NCBI GenBank assembly: GCA_003255025.1
Contig: QANY01008960.1
Span: forward strand, 124,001 to 188,000
Length of the DNA stretch: 64,000 nt
Origin: Datisca glomerata
Lineage: Eukaryota; Streptophyta; Magnoliopsida; Cucurbitales; Datiscaceae
Reading direction: 5' to 3'
The position numbers and the translations under genes are program-made. Shown piece after piece: positions 1 to 13,420 of the stretch. The stretch's first letter is position 1. Each line of letters begins with the position of its first letter. The notes beneath the pieces are model-generated. The model was given only the letters and a program-made list of their open reading frames with translations, ran no database searches and was not told the origin of the DNA.

Positions 1-3000
1 CTAGCGAGCTCTAGAAGAGATATTCACCTCTCAGTCCAAAGCTATGACTTTTCAACTCATGTATCAATTACATAACATTAAAAATGCTGCATCAAGCATC
101 AATGACTACATGCTACGAATAAAATCAATAGCTGACCGTTTGTCAGCCAATGACCAACTAATTGAGGATGAAGATCTTCTTCTTTACATATTAGGTGGAC
201 TAGGAAATAAGTATGATCCCTTAGTAGTCCATCTTACCTTAAGATATGAGTCTGTGTCACTCCAAGAAGCCTAATTCATGTTGCAAAGCCACAAAATGAG
301 GTTGGAGCAGCTAAATTCTCCAATGCAAGTTGAGCAAAACATTTATTTTGTTCAATTTCCTAATTTCACTAGAAGAAATGATCGAAGTCCTTCTCAACCC
401 TACATAAATAGAAATAATTTTGGAAATGCAAGAGGAAGAGGCATAGGGAGAGAAAGAGCAATGCAAGGCCAATGTATCAAATCTGTAGAAAACTTGGACA
501 TTATGCTTTTAACTGCTACAATCACTTTGATTATGAGTTCCAACCTAGTGTCAACAACAACAGCCAATCTCCCTGAGGACAAACAGGACCCTATTATGGT
601 AATTCCACTCTAAGAGCACCTGCAGCTTATGTAGCAGCACCTTCCTCGATTGATGATAATAGTTGGTTCATGGATAGTGGAGCAAATGCCCACATCACGC
701 CTAATCTGTCTAATCTCTCAACCAAGAATGACTATAAGAGTAAATCTAAACTTGCTATAGGTGAGCTTCTTCCAATTACACATGTTGGTAAGACACACAT
801 TCATATAACCAAACCACATGTCACATTAACTCTTGATCAATTACTATGTGTGCTTCATGTTACTAAAAATATCTTAAGTGTCTCATAGTTAACCAAAACT
901 AACCCTGTTATTGTTGTTTCAGATTCTGACTATTGCTTCATTCAGGATAAGACTTCGAAGGAGGTTTTGCTTTAGGGTGTGCTTAAAGAAGGCTTATATC
1001 ATTTTCCTTTGCTACACAAGCACATTGCTCCCACTAGTTCTCACATGTCAAAGCTCAAGTCTCACACTACCACGTTTTCTATTTTCTTTCTTGTTTACTG
1101 TCTAAGTTTAAATGTTGTACTAATGCCAACTTATGGCACCAGAGTCTGGGGCACCCCTCAGCTCATATCTTAGGTTTAGTGTTTAAGCATGTGACTAGTT
1201 CTTCTTTCAATGAAATGAGACTTGAGTTTTGTGATTCATGTTGTTTGGGCAAAGCACACCAAGCATCTTACCCTTCTTCACCAACTAAGACAACTAAACC
1301 CTTTGAATTGGTGCATTTAGATGTCTGGGGACCCTCTCCTCAACTTTCCACGTCTTGCTTTAGATGTTACATCAGTTTTGTTGATGATTTCACTCAATTT
1401 ACATGGATCTTTCCTCTTACATTTAAGTCTAAAGTAACAAAAATCTTTTCTGAATTTAACTCTTATGCTGACACAATCTTTAATTTAAAATAATTTGCTT
1501 ACAAACAGATTGGGGAGGTGAGTTTAAACCTCTTTTTCCCTTCCTCAAACACTTAAGTATAGCCTTTAGACATCCCTGCCCCCATACACATCAACAAAAT
1601 GGAAATGTTGAGAGAAAACATAGGGATATAGTTGAAAATGGCTTAACTCTTCTTTCCCATGCCAAGCTTCCACTTAAGTTTTGGTCGGAGTCCTTCAGTA
1701 CATCTGTTCACCTAATTAATATGCTTCCCACTCATGTTCTATCTTCCAAATCTCCTTTTGAAATACAACATAACAAACCTCCTAACTACTCCTTACTCAA
1801 GGTATTTGAATGCACTTGTTTTCCCTTTCTAAGACCCTATAACTAGCACAAACTTAACTTTCACACTACCAAATGTATCTTTATTGGTCTCACAAAGGTT
1901 ACAAGTGACTAGACCCTTCTATAGGGAGAAATTACATTGTAAAAAGTGTTATATTTAATGAGCTTGAATTCCCTTATTCTCAACTCATCACCAAACGCTC
2001 CCATTCACACAATTCACCACTATTTTACTCCCTATACAGTATCATCTTTCTCTTATGCAGGGACATGATGCATGCACTCCTACCACCACTAAAAGCAAGG
2101 CCACCTTCTTCTATGTCTTGCTCACCTCAAGTCAGAGAGAGACTTAGCTCCCCATCTAACACTGTGTCCACCTTTTCTTCTCCTTATCAACATGTACCTC
2201 CCATTGTTACCACCCCAACCCACACATTTCACCAGAATACTCCTCTTCTCTGTCACCTCTTCTATCTCAACCAGTTGCTCCACTCAATCTAAACAGCCCA
2301 TGGTTACAAGGTTATAGGCATGGATCTTTAAACCTAAGTTATTTAATGCCAACTTATCTAATTTGGAATCTAGTTGTGTTTCTGAAGCTCTTGGATCCTA
2401 ATTGGGATGAGGCAATGATAATTGAGTACAAGGCTCTCCTCAAGAACAACACTTGGACCCTAGTTCTCTCTACTCCCAATATGCCTATAGCCAAGTGCAA
2501 ATGGGTGTCCAGACTGAAGCATAACCATGATGGCTCCATCAACAAGTACAAGGCTTGCTTAGTTGATAAAAAATTCCAACAGACAGTTGGAATTGACTGC
2601 TTTGAAACATATAGCCTTATGATCAAACCTTGCACTATAAGAGTGATCTTTACACTTAATGTCACTCGAGGTTGGAATATCCAACAGTTGGAGATCAATA
2701 ATGCGTTCTTAAATGGCACCCTACATAAAGCTATCTTCATAGGGCAACCACTTGGCTTATTGGATCCTCTCAAGCCCAATTATATATGTCAATTATAAAA
2801 AGCTGTCTATGGTATTTGCCAACTCCTCGAGCATGGTTTGACAAGCTTAAGTCCACTTAGCTTACTATATGATGTCACAATTTCGTCTCTGACTCATCGA
2901 CATTTAAATCACTTCATCCAACATCACACTTATTCTTATTTATGTTGATGATATCCTTGCTACTAGGAGCTCTACTACTCATATCAGACAGGTTATTGCT

Positions 3001-3903
3001 CATCTCAGCAAGAATTTTACCTTAAAGAGATTGGGTTCTGTCTCATACTTCCTTGGTTTTGAAGCATTCAGAAACAACACATGGTTGTATCTAACTCAGT
3101 TAAAGTGCATTAATGATTTACTGGCCAAAGCTAATATGTCTCAATGCAATAGTAGTCTAACTCCAATGTGTCCAGCTTACAAACTTCAATATTCTGGTAT
3201 TCCTTTCAATGATCCATCTCTTAATCGAAGCATTATAGGGGCACTGCAATACTTAACAATGACACGACCTGACATATCATTTCCAGTCAATAAACTTAGT
3301 CAATACATGTCATCTACCACCAATGATCATTGGAAAGCTTGCAAGATGATCCTTCAATATCTTAAAGGCACTCAATAGTTCAGACTCACATTCACTCATG
3401 CTTCTCGCCTCACTCTCGAAGCTTATTCTGACGCGGACTGGCCAATAACCTTGATGATAGAAAGTCTACAAGTGGTCTATGCATCTTTCTAGGTGGTAAT
3501 CTAATCAATTGGAGTGCTCATAAGCAAACAGTCGTGGCTTGATCAATCACAAAGTCTGAATATCGTGCACTTGCTTCTGCTGCAACTAAGATTATGTGGC
3601 TTCTTTCTCTCTTCAAATAACTGCATTTAACCTTGCCTCAAGCTCCAATAGTTTGGTGTGATAACTAAAGTGCAGCTTTTATTGAAACCAATCATGTGTT
3701 TCATTCCAGAATGAAGCGTATTGAAATTAATGTTGACTTTATTCGTGAACAGGTTCTTAACAAGGTTTTTGAAGTAAGATATGTTCCCACAACAACTCAA
3801 GTCGTAGACGTGTTTACCAAAGCATTGTTTCCATCTCCCTTGACTGAACTGAGGACCAAGCTCAATGTTACTAACTCCCTATCTCGCTTGATGGGGGGGG
3901 GGG
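1..3903 (+). mobile_element. Degenerate Ty1/copia retrotransposon, internal region
   Basis: The coding order is that of a copia element. A gag piece lies at 44-613. An aspartic protease with a DSGA motif is at about 660-888. The GAG-pre-integrase/integrase piece at 1179-1900 has a zinc-finger-like CDSC and a HQQNGNVER block. Reverse transcriptase runs from about 2346 to 2960 with an IYVDDILA motif near 2938. RNase H is at about 3420-3870 with a YSDADW-like block. Frame changes and stops occur throughout (for example gag stops at 272, RT at 2796), so no polyprotein can be made. The window starts inside gag, so the 5' LTR lies upstream, outside the window. Seen directly: motif order and stops. 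Inferred: a single old insertion. Confidence 0.9.
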
Positions 3904-4180
3904 TGATTGAAGAAGACAATACAACACTACCTCCTAAAGATCTTTGTCTGCAACAGTCTTCTTCTTCTTCATCATGCAGTTCACGTAAGAGTAGTCTTTC
4001 TCGCTCATGAAGAACCTAGGTACAGAACCTCTTTCGATGCTCTCCTTGATTTACAAAACCCATGAAGAATGCTTTTTCTCTCTTCGTGTTTATGAGAACA
4101 AGAATCAAAGTTGCATATTAGATCCGATTCTAAGTGGATATATTTCTGATGATGTTGTGGTAGTTAGGATAGAAGAGTTG
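3893..4180 (+). other. Polypurine tract (11 G) and probable start of the 3' LTR
   Basis: The copia RNase H reading frame ends in a run of eleven G (3893-3903), followed by TGATTGA. In copia elements a purine run sits directly before the 3' LTR, and LTRs start with TG, so 3904 is the likely LTR start. The right edge of the LTR was not found; the sequence passes into a minisatellite near 4190. Confidence 0.55.
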
Positions 4181-4191
4181 GTTACTTGGAT

Positions 4192-4672
4192 CCTTCCTCA
4201 CTGGCTTGGCAGTTATGAGTAACTATCAAAGTAGTTTAATAGTGCTAGTAAAACACTAACTTAAGTTGATGCACAGTTTAACAATACCAAATGACTAAGT
4301 ATCGATGCACAGTTTAACAATACCAAACGATTAACTTAAGTTGATGCACAGTTTAACAATACCAAATGATTAAGTTAAGTTGATGCACAGTTTAACAATA
4401 CCAAACGACTAGGTATTGGTGCACAATTTAATAATACTAAATGACTAACTTAAGTTGATGCACAGTGGGGTTTACTATGCAGGTCAACAATCAGTAAATT
4501 GAATTGGTTCCTTCCTCGCTGATTTGGCAGTTATAAGTAACTGACAAAGTAGCTTATTAGTAGCTAGTAAAACACTAACTTAATTTGATGCACAGTTTAA
4601 CAATACCAAACGACTAGGTATTGGTGCACAGTTTAACAATACCAAATGACTAACTTAAGTTGATGCACAGTT
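4192..4672. repeat. Minisatellite, 36-39 bp units with a higher-order duplication
   Basis: Units built on the core GATGCACAGTTTAACAATAC recur at about 4269, 4305, 4344, 4383, 4588 and 4623, with degenerate or cut copies near 4415, 4458 and 4664. Unit length alternates between about 36 and 39 bp because the linker alternates between TAAGTATC/TAGGTATTG and TAACTTAAGTT types. A flanking block at 4192-4275 (cctcactggcttggcag...) recurs at 4508-4592, so a unit of about 320 bp was itself duplicated. No coding potential. Confidence 0.85.
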
Positions 4673-4679
4673 AATTATG

Positions 4680-5930
4680 TGAACACTATGGTTGAGTTCT
4701 AACTTCCTATTGGTATACCTTCTTTTGATTGTAGAAGGAAAAAACTCGGACATACATGTAGTGGAGCTTTTCAAATATCAAAATTTTCGCATTCGAAATC
4801 AAAGGTTTTTTTACTCAATAATTCACAATTGGACATGTATTTTCTTTTCTTTTTTTCACGTTCAAAGTTTCAAGAACTCAATTTAAAGAAGTGTTCAAAT
4901 CCATTAAATGATTTGAGTGACCTACATCTCCAATTCATGAACACAGAGAGCAATCACATATGTAAAAAAAATTACAAATGTCACACTGAATTTGAGAATG
5001 TTTCTTCAAATTTAAAGCAGAAATTGTCATAAAAACTAAATACACAGATCAAAATATTAATCTCGATAATTACCGCACACAAAGGAAGATAACTAGAGAT
5101 AGGAAATGAACGACTTATAGTTAGAATAAACTATTATACAATGCTTTCATGTTTTCAAACATCATATTCCAAAATCATCAAAGATGAGCGAGAGAGAATA
5201 TAATATATTGTTCTTATCTTATACAAGTAGGGTTTCTCAAAGATTCTTGGGTTTTTTTCCTAATCACTTTCTTGGTATTTAAAGTGGAAATATCTTAGAT
5301 AATTGAGATAAGGTGTGAGTTGTCACCCAAAATGCGAATTTTCTTTTTATTAAAAGTCATTTTAATATATTAAAAATGACCAAAAATATAAAACCAAGAG
5401 AATAATAGGCGGACCTAGCTACTTGTTTACATGGCAAGAGCCTTCTCACAAAAACTATCCATATTCAGATTTGGATTTAGATATAAATAGTGAGTAGACA
5501 ATGGCATTATAAATATATAAAGAGAGTTTTGTATCATTTTAAACCCATGTTTGAATTGCTACATGACTTCAACAAAAAATACCAATTCTTTATAGCTTAG
5601 AGTTTATTTGTTTACTTATATGATTATTTATCACGTTTAAGACGAGATCACATAAGACATCAATTATGTTTAAATTAACGGCTCAGATCTATTAAAGATC
5701 ACTTCTTATCGAAAGATCTTCAAATGGAGGTGATCTATTTCCAATGTGAGAAGCATTAGTGTCTTTTTTTCAAATAAAATACTTTATTCCACACTTGGAA
5801 AATGTTTATTTAGAGTTAAACTCAATTATATACGAAATCCAATTTGAAGCTGTTGGCAAGAATATTATATGGCTCTTCTCAAAAGCTACTTAAATTTATT
5901 TAAAAAGAAAAAATAAAACATATAATTTCA
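4680..5930. other. AT-rich intergenic DNA, nothing recognised
   Basis: No recognisable gene, RNA or transposon was found. Short open frames at 4692-5032 have no family features and low-complexity content. The distal part is the presumed promoter region of the small secreted peptide gene. Confidence 0.5.
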
Positions 5931-5935
5931 ACCTC

Positions 5936-5943
5936 TATAAATT
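5936..5943 (+). promoter_or_regulatory. TATA box of the small peptide gene
   Basis: TATAAATT lies 55 bp upstream of the ATG at 5991, which allows transcription to start about 30 bp downstream and a short 5' UTR. Placement is typical of a plant TATA promoter; no transcript evidence is available. Confidence 0.5.
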
Positions 5944-5990
5944 ATGGTATTGTAAATTCTAATACGCCTAATTGATCAGCAAGAACAATA

Positions 5991-6290
5991 ATGGAAGGTA
6001 GGAGAATGTTGATGGTGATTCTATTTCTATCCAATTCACTTTCACTAGATATAGTGATAGCTTTAAGTAACCCCAATTACCTCACGTCTAAATTCTATCC
6101 ATATCATCCTTCTATTCTCACACTTTCTTCTTCTCTTGAAGAAGACGCTTTGCAAAGAAAAAGAGGTAAAAGCAATCTCAAATCTTATTCTAAATGTTAT
6201 GAGAAGTGCGGTAAAGAGTTGCAGGATTTCATTAACCACATCGATTACGATGAGAAAATGGATGATTGTGTGAAGAAATGCCTTAAATAG
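5991..6290 (+). CDS. Small secreted peptide with two CX3C motifs
   Basis: This single-exon frame encodes 99 residues. The N-terminus (MEGRRMLMVILFLSNSLSL...) has a basic start and a hydrophobic stretch of about 20 residues, as in a signal peptide. A variable, Ser/Leu-rich middle leads to a charged segment QRKRGK near residue 56. The C-terminal 35 residues hold the only four cysteines, as C-X3-C, 19 residues, C-X3-C. That is the spacing style of helical hairpin (alpha-hairpinin-like) peptides, although the 19-residue linker is longer than in the hairpinins I know. KR/KRGK before the domain could be a processing site. A TATA box 55 bp upstream supports a real gene. I do not recognise the family; secretion and two disulfides are inferred. 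Confidence 0.55.
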   Translation: MEGRRMLMVILFLSNSLSLDIVIALSNPNYLTSKFYPYHPSILTLSSSLEEDALQRKRGKSNLKSYSKCYEKCGKELQDFINHIDYDEKMDDCVKKCLK

Positions 6291-6539
6291 AAAGAAAAAA
6301 CACCTACCTTGATCTCGATCTCCACTTGATACTTGATATCTTAATAAACAAAAAAGTACTTAGACTTTAATATCGGCACATGAAATAAAATAAAGAAACA
6401 TACTATCTTTTGTTTTACATAATGTAACATTAGCCAATAAGAGTGGAGGTTATATTTACATGTTACTAGATATGTTTTTATTATGTAGTTCTGAATCCTT
6501 TCGTTGTACCGGTAACTAAGTGTGTCATATATGGAAGAA

Positions 6540-6559
6540 AGAGAGAGAGAGAGAGAGAG
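6540..6559. repeat. (GA)n microsatellite
   Basis: About ten GA dinucleotides lie 250 bp beyond the peptide gene stop, followed by a pyrimidine-rich stretch. Confidence 0.9.
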
Positions 6560-6798
6560 GAGGCAAGAATTCCTCTAATTTGTTCTCTTTCCTCTCCCTT
6601 CTATCTTAATGCTGTTTATATGACGTCGTTTATCACTTGTACGTTAGATATATATACTTTTTTACGTTATTACGTTTCATTTACATTATCAATATCAAAA
6701 TCAATAAAAATACAAGTTATGCAGATGGACGGTGAGTTTAAGAATGCTTTGCTTAAAAGCACTTTTATGCATTAAATTTTTTTTATGACATTTATTTG

Positions 6799-7110
6799 CA
6801 CTACTACAATTTCAATTTTTGACTACGCGCGTCAAAAACGAGTCACGACGGGGCAAAAAGACCCCGTCGTTATGCCCATTATGAAACACAAAAACGACGG
6901 GGCTTCTAATCCCCGTCGTACAGAAGAGGGTAAAGCACAACGGGATCATGAAACCCTGCCATTTTGTGCTTTAAGTTTATACAAAATGATGGGGTAAGGG
7001 GACCCCATCATGAGTAAAACATGACGGGCGATCAACGCCCCGTCGTTTTGTTTACGAAAAGCAAGATGGGGTGTATAACCACCGTCGTGCTTGTCTCCTT
7101 TTAAGTACCA
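6799..7110. repeat. CACTA 5' subterminal repeats
   Basis: Short GC-rich motifs (ACGACGGGG and its complement CCCCGTCGT) recur as small inverted pairs, for example 6848/6866, 6893/6911 and 7022/7038, in otherwise AT-rich DNA. They can form hairpins. In En/Spm elements such motifs bind the TNPA protein; that role here is by analogy. Confidence 0.75.
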
Positions 7111-8109
7111 ACCCTAGATTTTTTTTATTATTTCATCTTCTTTCTCCCTACCCAATACGCGCGGCTGCCCCACCATTTTTGTCCCGTTCCACATAGGACA
7201 TATGTGTTCTCGTCGTGCTTAAGCTTAAACCTTGGTCTTGTTTTCCCGCATAGTAGCCGTCGTCTTCTATAAAATTTGGTAACTAATTTTTTCGTTTGAA
7301 ATTCTCTTCCATCGCCATTGATTCGGTTCCGGCATGCTTCCAAATGGATATGGTGGGTATCTGCCGTCATTGATTCAGCACCGGCATGCTTCCATATGGA
7401 TATGGTGAGTCTCTGCCGCCATTGAAATTCTCACTCATTTTCATTTGAAAACATATGCATATGTTTTTCCTTCTTTGAAATTTCTCTTTGCTCAATTGGT
7501 ATGGTGGGTATCTGTCGTTTGGTATTTGTTTTGATAAGATATTGTATAGTAGTGTGTTAATTTGTTGGTGTATCTATTTTGTCGTAAGTACCAACTAATT
7601 TACTTAGATAATTGGAAGAAGTGAATATCTTTACGGATGCATTAAGCCACTCTACTCCATTGTAAACTACAGATCATCGTGTCGCTTGACTGATATTGCG
7701 TTCTATGGTGTGTCTGATTAGTCTTCATATTAAGATTAATAGAAAAATTTCATATTGATATGTTGATGTGTTTACACATGCATCAATCTAAGCCGTTAAA
7801 TGAATTTCCAGTTGTTTAAACCAACTCAAGCAACTATATACGATGAACATATTATTCTGAAGCTAATATGAGCCAATAAATGTATTACTCGATAAGCTAC
7901 GGAATATTATTTGCTGGTTTAAACATAGTTAACAACTATTTTATGTTCTTTTAAATTCTCAATTTTATGTTTTCTTATGTTTTCAATATCTAGGTCGAGA
8001 TGTTTGTACATAGTTTATCCTTGTGTAAAACAAAATCTCATCTAGATGGGAGATTTTCTGAGCGTACTTGAATGAATTTAATATGTTATGCAATTCGTAA
8101 CTTGTAGAT

Positions 8110-10545
8110 ATGGATAGAGATCAAGACTCGAGAGATGATAATTTGAATATTGATAACTTAGACAAATTAAATATGGATACTATGACTAGTACGACAAAAA
8201 GAAGAGGGAAAAGATGGCCATCTTACCTCGCTTTGTTGAAGACCGATAAAAGGAATTGTCAAAAAAGATTGTCATTACATATGATAAGGGACAGCATGTA
8301 GGCAAGGACGTCGCCAAATTTAAAATCTTTATAGGAAGTTGTGCACATTCACTTGTTGCAAAAACTTACAAAGAATGGGACCGCGATGTTCCAAACGAGT
8401 TGAAGGAGAAGTGTGTGAAGCTGTTGAGGTATTTGCACATTTTTTTAATAACTTATTTTTAGTTGTTATTTGCACTTGTTTTAAAACTTTATTAATCTTT
8501 ATTAATTACTTTCGGTGTAAACTCGATATGTGATAGATCCAATTCTCAAGGTTAAGGTCTTACAAAATGCTGGCCAAATGTGGCGTAAATTAAAGTCTCA
8601 ACTCGGCTCAAGAATTATTTTCCCTTTTTTGAAGGAAATAGAAAATTTTCAGCAACGGCCCATCCAATATATCTTCATCGATCAATCGCATCGAGATGAG
8701 TTTGTGAAATCTCATCTTACTCCTGAATTTTTGATAAAATTTTCTACTTTGCATTTTTTCGTTTGACGTTCAATTTTTTTAACTATAAATTTTGGCATAG
8801 TTACTATTAATTGTTCAACTGCAGATACGAAGGGAAAAACAACAATTGAATTGAGCAAAGAATAAATATAACTATAGAATCTCTCCTTTGGGATCACGAT
8901 TGGAGAAAATTTTGGTAATGATTATTAAACCTCTTCAGAACTTAATATTTATTTGCAAAATACTATATCTTTACTACTAACTGTTATCACATAAAAAAGA
9001 GAAAGGTACCAACGAATCAATAGATCGGGCAACTTTGTGGAAGTGTGCCTGTAGGCATAAAAAGGAAGATTCAATAATGAGGCCGTTGAAGGAGAGGCAA
9101 AGAAAATTGTAAGTGCGTTTAGTTCATTTTATTTAATTACTTCAAATTTAATGTAATTATTTTTGTTTAAATTAATATGCGTTTTAATTGTAGGACAAAC
9201 TTCAGAAGAAAGGGGTGCTTACTTCTGGTACCCAGAACATTCTCACCATTGTTTTGGGTACTCCCGAACATGATGGTCAAGTTTGGAGTTTGGGCAGTTT
9301 GTGACCCCAACCACATATTTTAAAATCCCTCGACACAACTCAAAAAAGAGAATTGAGCAGAAAATGACTCAAGTCTGTGAGCAAGTTGTGCGTGGGGAGA
9401 ATGTAAAATGGAGCACAAGTTTTAAGGAATTGGAGGAAAATACACTTAAAGGTGATCTTAAAATAACTCCTCTATCGGACAAGGCAAAAGCTGTAAAGGT
9501 ATTTTTTATAAGTTATAAACTTGATTAATTTACCTTTTTAGTCAATAATATTTATACTTATGCATGGTCATAATGCTTTAAATTATTTTAGAAAATTACG
9601 TGCAAGTTATTTTTGGACATTGATGATGAGGTCTTCGCATACAGCACGATGTCGACACAACGTGCTATGATGCTCCGGTAGGAGAGGGGAATATATGCGT
9701 CTCAGTTGATGTAGTCATGAATGATGATGCACCTCTGCCTATCCTAGCTTAGGAAGAGTTACAAACTGTGGGTCAGGTTGTGGGGTGTCATGTGCCTTGT
9801 CTTGAACATTTAGTCAGGCGTATAACGCTAATATGTTTTTCGTGCTTATTACTTATTTATAAGTTGTAAGGATCTTGTGTGAAGCACTAAATTAACTTGT
9901 TTCACATTGCTTATATTTTTAATGTTTTATTTCTTATAAGTCCCTTTATTGGAAGTTGCGTCAGTGAAATATCGACAAGTTTCTTTTTGTCGATCCATCA
10001 CGCATAAGTAGAGCATGCAAAGATTCCGACATGAAAGCACGTTATATCTATGATATTTTGACAACCACGCGACCAAGGCAATACATTCTTGTTCCATTTA
10101 ATTTCGACTTTCATTGGGTATTATGTGTCATGGATATTTATGGGGTCAATGCATATATATTTGACTCTCTTGATAATATTAGTCATATGGACCCTAGAGT
10201 TTTTTTTATAAAGTAAGTTTTATTCTTTAATTAAGAATTAAATGTATTATATATGAATTACACAAGAAAGATATAATTAATGCTTAAAATCTTATGCAGG
10301 GCCTTCAATATAAGTAGAGCTCAGATAGTACGTACAATTAGGAAAACCTTAAAGTGGATAAAAGCTCAGGTATTAATTTATACATTTATACTTTGTTTAT
10401 ATGCTAACGTGTTTGATTTATTAATCTATATAATTAATTTATATACTAGTGTCCTAAGCAAGTTGGGGGCACAGAATGTGGATATTTTATTATGTGTTTC
10501 GTGAAACATATAATCGAGAATTCTGGGAAGCCTATGAATGAAATG
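8110..10545 (+). pseudogene. CACTA ORF2: plant transposase/Ulp1 (C48) protease gene, degenerate
   Basis: Exon-like pieces follow each other on the plus strand. The segment at 8110-8440 contains KKIVITYDKGQHVG and FIGSCAHSLVAKTYKEWD, and 8530-8600 contains VLQNAGQMWRKLKSQL, both typical of the En/Spm transposase-associated N-terminal part. Residues like LVPFNFDFHWVLCVMDIYG (10085-10145) carry the His of an Ulp1 cysteine protease at 10112, the Asp follows in IFDSL at 10163, and the nucleophile Cys is in GGTECGYFIMCFV at 10477. Introns separate the blocks (for example 10217 to about 10440). Ulp1-like genes are common passengers in plant CACTA and Mutator elements. Frame breaks near 9660-9770 suggest a pseudogene even if splicing is allowed for. 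Confidence 0.75.
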
Positions 10546-12232
10546 GTATGTACATTAGTTACTGTTCACTATATTTTTATTCCTATGAAGGAAAAGAGAG
10601 TTATAATGAAAATATTGATGATTATGAATGTACGGTGAATATGGTTGAAATTAAGATAATGCTGAGAAATTTGAAAAGATTTTTAATGGCGCTGAGAAGC
10701 CTTTGTACCCGAATTGTAAAAAGTTCACAAAATTATTTGCGTTAGTGAAGTTATATAATTTAAAGCCTAAATATGGATGGAGTGACATAAGTTTTTTAGA
10801 TTTATTGAGTGTCTTAGAGGATATGCTTCCAGATGACAATCAAATGCCAGTTTCATTCTATGAGGCTAAAAAACTCTATGTGCTTTAGGAATGGATTATG
10901 AAAAAATATATACATGTCCTAATGATTGCATTTTATATAGAAATGAGCATGTAGAAGTGACTGTATGTCCTGTGTGTGGTGTCTCAAGATGAAACCCATC
11001 AAAGAATTTATCAGGGGAGGAAAAAGGAGTGTCTGCAAAGGTGTTATGGTACTTCTCTCCAACTCACGGTTGAAACGAATGTGTAAGTGTAGCCATATTG
11101 CAGAAAACTTAACATGGCATTCTTATAATAGGTAATTATATGGTAGATTACGTCACCCAGTCGATTCTCCATCTTGGAAACTTATAGATCACAAGTGGTC
11201 GGATTTCACAACTGAGCCAAGATACCTTGACTAGCTATAGCAGCAGATGGGATAAATCCATTTAATTCCCTTAGCAGTAAATATAATTGTTGGCATGTTA
11301 TTATGGTGATATATAATCTCCCTCTGTGGTTGTGCATGAAGAGAAAATATATGATGTTAACATTGTTACTAGCTGGTCCTAGGCAACAAGGAAGTGATAT
11401 TGATGTTCATTTAGAACATTTGATTGATGATCTTAAAGTTCTTTGAGAAATAGGAATTGAGGGGTATGATGCATATCGAGAAGAGAGTTTTACTCTAAGA
11501 GCAGTTTTAATGTGGACGATCAATGATTTTCCTGCATATGGAAACTTATGTGGATGTAGTGTTAAAGGTTATAATGTTTGTCCAATATGTTCAAAAGATA
11601 CATATTTTATTAGGTTAAAACACAGCGGATAAAAAACATATATAGGACACATAAGATTTTTACCACTCACATATCCTTACAGAAGGCAAAAACAACATTT
11701 GATGGTAATCAAGAGCTTAGACCGGCTCCTACACTTTTAAGTGGTAAACAAGTGTTGGAGAGAGTTGAGAAAGTTAGATTTACACTGGATAAAAGAATGT
11801 GAAGGAGTCAGCGAAAGATGAATTGCCTAAATCGTACTGGAAGAAGAAATCAATTTTTTTCAATCTAGATATTGGAAAATCTTTCATGTTCGACATTGCC
11901 TCGATGTTATGCACATTGAAAAAAATATTTGCATGAACATTATAGGAACACTGCTTGACATTTCTGGGAAGACAAGAGATGGGCCGTCTAATCGTATGAA
12001 TCTTGTGGAAATGGGCATTAGACCAGAATTAGCACCAAATGTCGATGGATAAAAAACTCCCAGCTTGTTACAAATTGTCGGGAGCAGGAAAAAAAAAGAA
12101 ATTGTGTACTACATTAGTTAACATAAAAGTTCTTGAAGGGTACTCATCAAATTTTCAAAATGTGGTTTCTTTGAAAGATATTAGTCTTAATGGGTTGAAA
12201 TCTCATGATTGTCATACATTAATTCAACACAC

Positions 12233-13420
12233 AAGGTTGTCAGGATCATATTTTTTACTCAGATCGGTGGATCGGATCGAGGATCATAAGATCCTACCAA
12301 ATGTTAATAATTATAATATTAAAAAACTGTGATCCTTAAAAAAATTAACTATTTCTAACTAGAATTAAATAATAAAAATAAATTTTACTCTACTAAGATA
12401 AATGACTGAAATATATAACGTCTCAAAATAGTCAACTCAAGCTTGATCCTAAATATATAATTTTTTTAAGTTGGTCAAAATAATTTCCTCACTCAAGCAT
12501 TCTAATGAGTACAGTAACAAAGACGATTCAATTTTAGTTTTTTAAGTTTCTCAAAATTGAAATTATAAAATTAATTTTTCACAAAAATGTTTCTACGAAA
12601 ACCTTTTTACTCTCAATATCATAAACACACAAATAAAATTTTATAAATTCAAATATTTGTATGAGAAAGTATGAGTCAAAACCTATAGAATATTACAGAT
12701 TTAATAATTTTGATTTATGACAATAATTAATGAGAAGGTGGGCTTCAATTACATTGAATTGGACTTAGGGAGGTTTAGGAAGTGAGTCTCAACAACCAGT
12801 CTTTTGAAAACTTTTGATAAAACTAAAAATAATATGTTATGTTAATAAATAGTCAATTTCTAATAAAATTCATAAAAAAATGACGAGAAGAATAAAAATA
12901 TAAAAAATAGTCCCTTTGCACGATTTTTGAAAAAACTGGACTCCCACGCGGAAGGAAGATTTCGCGCCACGCGCACCATAGCTCAAGATTTTGATACTTC
13001 ATAAAATATTTACAGTATATAAGATATATAATTGTATAATTTTTGTAGTATTTTTTATTTATACAGTAAATAATATATAAACTTTATGGATAAAAAATAA
13101 AAATTTCATTGGCGCTCGTAGGTGACGGTTTTTTGTGCGGATTTTTGGTTTAATTTTTAATTTGGATGGCTATTTTTTTATTTTTGTTTCATCTAGGGCT
13201 ATTTTTTATTTTTCCATAAAAATGGCCTATTTTTTATGTTGGCCCAATAAAACTACCCAAATTAAGATATGGGTAGGATCAGTACCATCCTACCGATCCT
13301 GTTACTATCCTACTATGGTCTACTTGATCCCAATTCTATACTCGATCCAAATCGTTTTGAACTTATAGGATCGTGAAATCGTACGATCCTATGAATAAGA
13401 TCGTGATTTTGACAACTAAG
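12233..13420. mobile_element. Nested TIR element, hAT- or Mutator-like, about 1.2 kb
   Basis: The transposase frame stops after a CAACACACA at about 12225-12233 and resumes at CAACACATA (13422-13430), so an 8-9 bp host segment flanks the insert on both sides. The insert starts with GGTTGTCAGGATCAT and ends with ATCGTGATTTTGACAAC, an inverted terminal pair, and both ends carry further GGATC/GATCC palindromes. The size of the duplication fits hAT (8 bp) or Mutator-like (9 bp) elements. No transposase frame is seen inside, so it is non-autonomous. The exact termini are uncertain by a few bases. Confidence 0.7.

Noticed and set aside
2354..2779. Minus-strand 141-codon open frame
   Set aside because: Antisense of the copia reverse transcriptase; no family features of its own.
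4260..4672. CRISPR-like array
   Set aside because: Units are contiguous, diverged tandem repeats without unique spacers, and the DNA is plant nuclear.
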